Shown here: positions 55,288 through 56,562 of the stretch, one piece after another
Layout: every line of letters starts with the position of its first letter
How positions within the stretch are numbered: position 1 is the first letter of the stretch
NCBI GenBank assembly: GCA_024642205.1
Contig: JAHEBQ010000041.1
Span: forward strand, 1-56,562
Reading direction: 5' to 3'
Length of the DNA: 56,562 nt
Source: Planctomycetaceae bacterium
GTDB taxonomy: Bacteria; Planctomycetota; Planctomycetia; Pirellulales; Pirellulaceae
Program-made: the position numbers and the translations under genes
The notes under the pieces: model-generated
The model's database searches: none
Seen by the model: only the letters and a program-made list of their open reading frames with translations
What the model was told of the DNA's origin: nothing

Positions 55288-56391
55288 TCAACTCAACTCC
55301 AAAACCCGCTTGCCCAACACATCCATCCGTGGCGTGATCCCCAACCCGGGTTGCGTCGAGGCGGCCAGTCGCCCGTTGTCTCGTTGCGGCGCACCTTCGG
55401 CGATGCTGACGGTTCCGTAACTATTGAAATCGGTGGACGTGAACAACAACTCGGTGGGCGTACTGTGGGCCAGACAGGCGATTGCGGCCGTGATAATGTC
55501 GCCACCCCAGCTATCTTCAATCGTCATTGCAACACCCAGAGAAACACACAAGTCGCGCGCCAATCGTGCCTTTGTCAAGCCACCGAACTTGCTGATCTTG
55601 ATGTTCACGACATCCATGGCCTGATCATTGCTGGCCCGCAACAGCTCGGGCATCCCGTGAATGCACTCATCGAGCACAAACGGATGGTCGGTCCGTTTTC
55701 GAATGGACAAACATTCTTCATAGGATAAACAGGGCTGTTCAATGTAGACGTCGATGTCGCGGACGGCGCGGACGACCCGGGCAGCTTCGTGCATCAGCCA
55801 GCCCGTGTTGGCATCGGCCACCAGCTTTTCACCGGCATGGAGCTCGGCCGCCACTTTTTTGATTCGCTGAATATCGGTATCGGGATCCCCTCCGACCTTC
55901 AGTTGAAAACGTCGATAGCCCTGATTGCGATATCCAGCGACATTCTCGGCCATTGCTTCCGGTGACTGTTGTGAAATCGCTCGATACAAGACAAAGTCTT
56001 CGCCGAATCGCCCGCCCATCAAGTCACAAACGCTGGCCCCGGTCGCTTTCCCAAGCAGGTCCCAGCAGGCCATGTCGATTCCGGATTTGACATACGCGTG
56101 CCCTTTGAGGGCAGCGTCCATCAGCTGGTTCAGCGGACCCAGTTCGGTTGCTTGCCTGCCGATCAAATGTGGACCCAATTCGCTGATTCCCGCGCGAACG
56201 CCAGAGCCATAGGCAGGTAGATAGAAAGGTCCCAATGGACAGACTTCGCCATAACCCACCAGGCCGGTGTCGGTTTCGATCTCGACAACCGTGCTGTCAA
56301 AAACGTCTACGGACTTGCCGCCCGACCATTTATAGCTACCTTCTTTGAGGGGCAGGTCGACTTGATAAGCGGAAATGCGAGCAATTTTCAT
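55288..56391 (-). CDS. Enolase-superfamily enzyme, hydroxyproline-betaine epimerase / cis-3-hydroxyproline dehydratase-like
   Basis: 367 residues from the ATG at 56391; a TTG four codons upstream (56403) is also open. Mandelate racemase/muconate lactonising fold. The N-terminal capping domain (1-115) ends at [16 protein letters not shown]. Catalytic residues: K165 (RFQLKVGG), metal ligands D194 (VADANTGW), E218 (IEQPC) and D241 (VLDECIHG), and K265 on the other face (NIKISKFGG). The Lys/Lys pair and the ECIHG motif are shared with proline-betaine epimerases and cis-3-hydroxy-L-proline dehydratases. No proline transport or catabolic gene is within the window, so the substrate is tentative. Confidence 0.85.
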   Translation of the reverse strand: MKIARISAYQVDLPLKEGSYKWSGGKSVDVFDSTVVEIETDTGLVGYGEVCPLGPFYLPAYGSGVRAGISELGPHLIGRQATELGPLNQLMDAALKGHAYVKSGIDMACWDLLGKATGASVCDLMGGRFGEDFVLYRAISQQSPEAMAENVAGYRNQGYRRFQLKVGGDPDTDIQRIKKVAAELHAGEKLVADANTGWLMHEAARVVRAVRDIDVYIEQPCLSYEECLSIRKRTDHPFVLDECIHGMPELLRASNDQAMDVVNIKISKFGGLTKARLARDLCVSLGVAMTIEDSWGGDIITAAIACLAHSTPTELLFTSTDFNSYGTVSIAEGAPQRDNGRLAASTQPGLGITPRMDVLGKRVLELS

Positions 56392-56562
56392 CGCGTGGCT
56401 CAATGGGTTGAGGTGTTTTCAAAAGGGATATGATAGCTCAGTAAACCAGATTTGTAATCGTGCATACCTTGGCAGAATGAAAATCGAGGATTAGCGTATC
56501 CACGGCCAATGGTTCATAATGTTGGTTTGGAAAAAAATTACTAACCCTCGGTTCGCAGTATT

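Overview
The window reads as chromosomal DNA of a planctomycete (phylum Planctomycetota), probably a marine Pirellulaceae-type lineage. I base this on gene content: two PSCyt1-DUF1549-DUF1553 (PSD1) / DUF1501 pairs, six secreted S1-type sulfatases, two DUF1559 prepilin-like proteins, many Tat-dependent signal peptides, DUF1080 and HEAT-repeat proteins, and low-complexity Gly/Pro/Gln secreted proteins. The genus cannot be read from the sequence alone. I found no rRNA or tRNA gene, CRISPR array, transposase, phage gene or replication origin.

Layout. Positions 1-9.4 kb hold mostly intracellular functions: a RadC-like protein with an N-terminal extension, an ACMSD-like amidohydrolase divergent from an SDR that lacks the usual catalytic Tyr/Lys, an EamA permease, the dipeptidase PepD, and a 1083-residue hybrid histidine kinase (GAF-PAS-PAS-HisKA-HATPase-REC-REC-HPt). 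Positions 9.4-19.7 kb hold a PSD1/DUF1501 gene pair, a BNR/YCF48-like propeller protein, two secreted proteins of unknown function (one with a LecA-like C-terminus), a peptidoglycan-binding/CHAP-type hydrolase and a DoxX-like membrane protein.

Positions 19.8-43.5 kb form the most coherent block. Two sulfatase genes are followed by a second PSD1/DUF1501 pair on the other strand. Then comes a collinear minus-strand run from 39569 down to 27330: sulfatase, sulfatase, sulfatase, Tat-exported Gfo/Idh/MocA oxidoreductase, HEAT-DUF1080 protein, PhoD-like phosphatase, sulfatase and a truncated leucine-rich-repeat ORF. A further Tat-exported PhoD-like fusion protein lies at 40.7-43.5 kb. I read this as a catabolic locus for a sulfated glycan. 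No classical glycoside hydrolase or polysaccharide lyase is recognisable. The Gfo/Idh/MocA + DUF1080 pair would instead suit an oxidise-then-cleave (3-keto-glycoside) route in the periplasm, with sulfatases and phosphatases removing substituents. That is inference from family knowledge and gene order.

Positions 43.8-56.4 kb are mixed: a CPXCG zinc-ribbon protein, a CoA-type Nudix hydrolase, a TPM-domain protein with zinc ribbons, two DUF1559 prepilins (one with a clear terminator), an SMP-30/esterase fusion, an EF-hand protein with a terminator, a gene-poor 1.3-kb stretch with a possible frameshifted gene, a Tat-exported intradiol dioxygenase, an MtfA-like peptidase and an enolase-superfamily enzyme. 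Non-genic features of note are a perfect 21-bp inverted repeat between the second PSD1 and DUF1501 genes, a 14-15-bp minisatellite, and dispersed copies of an 11-mer.
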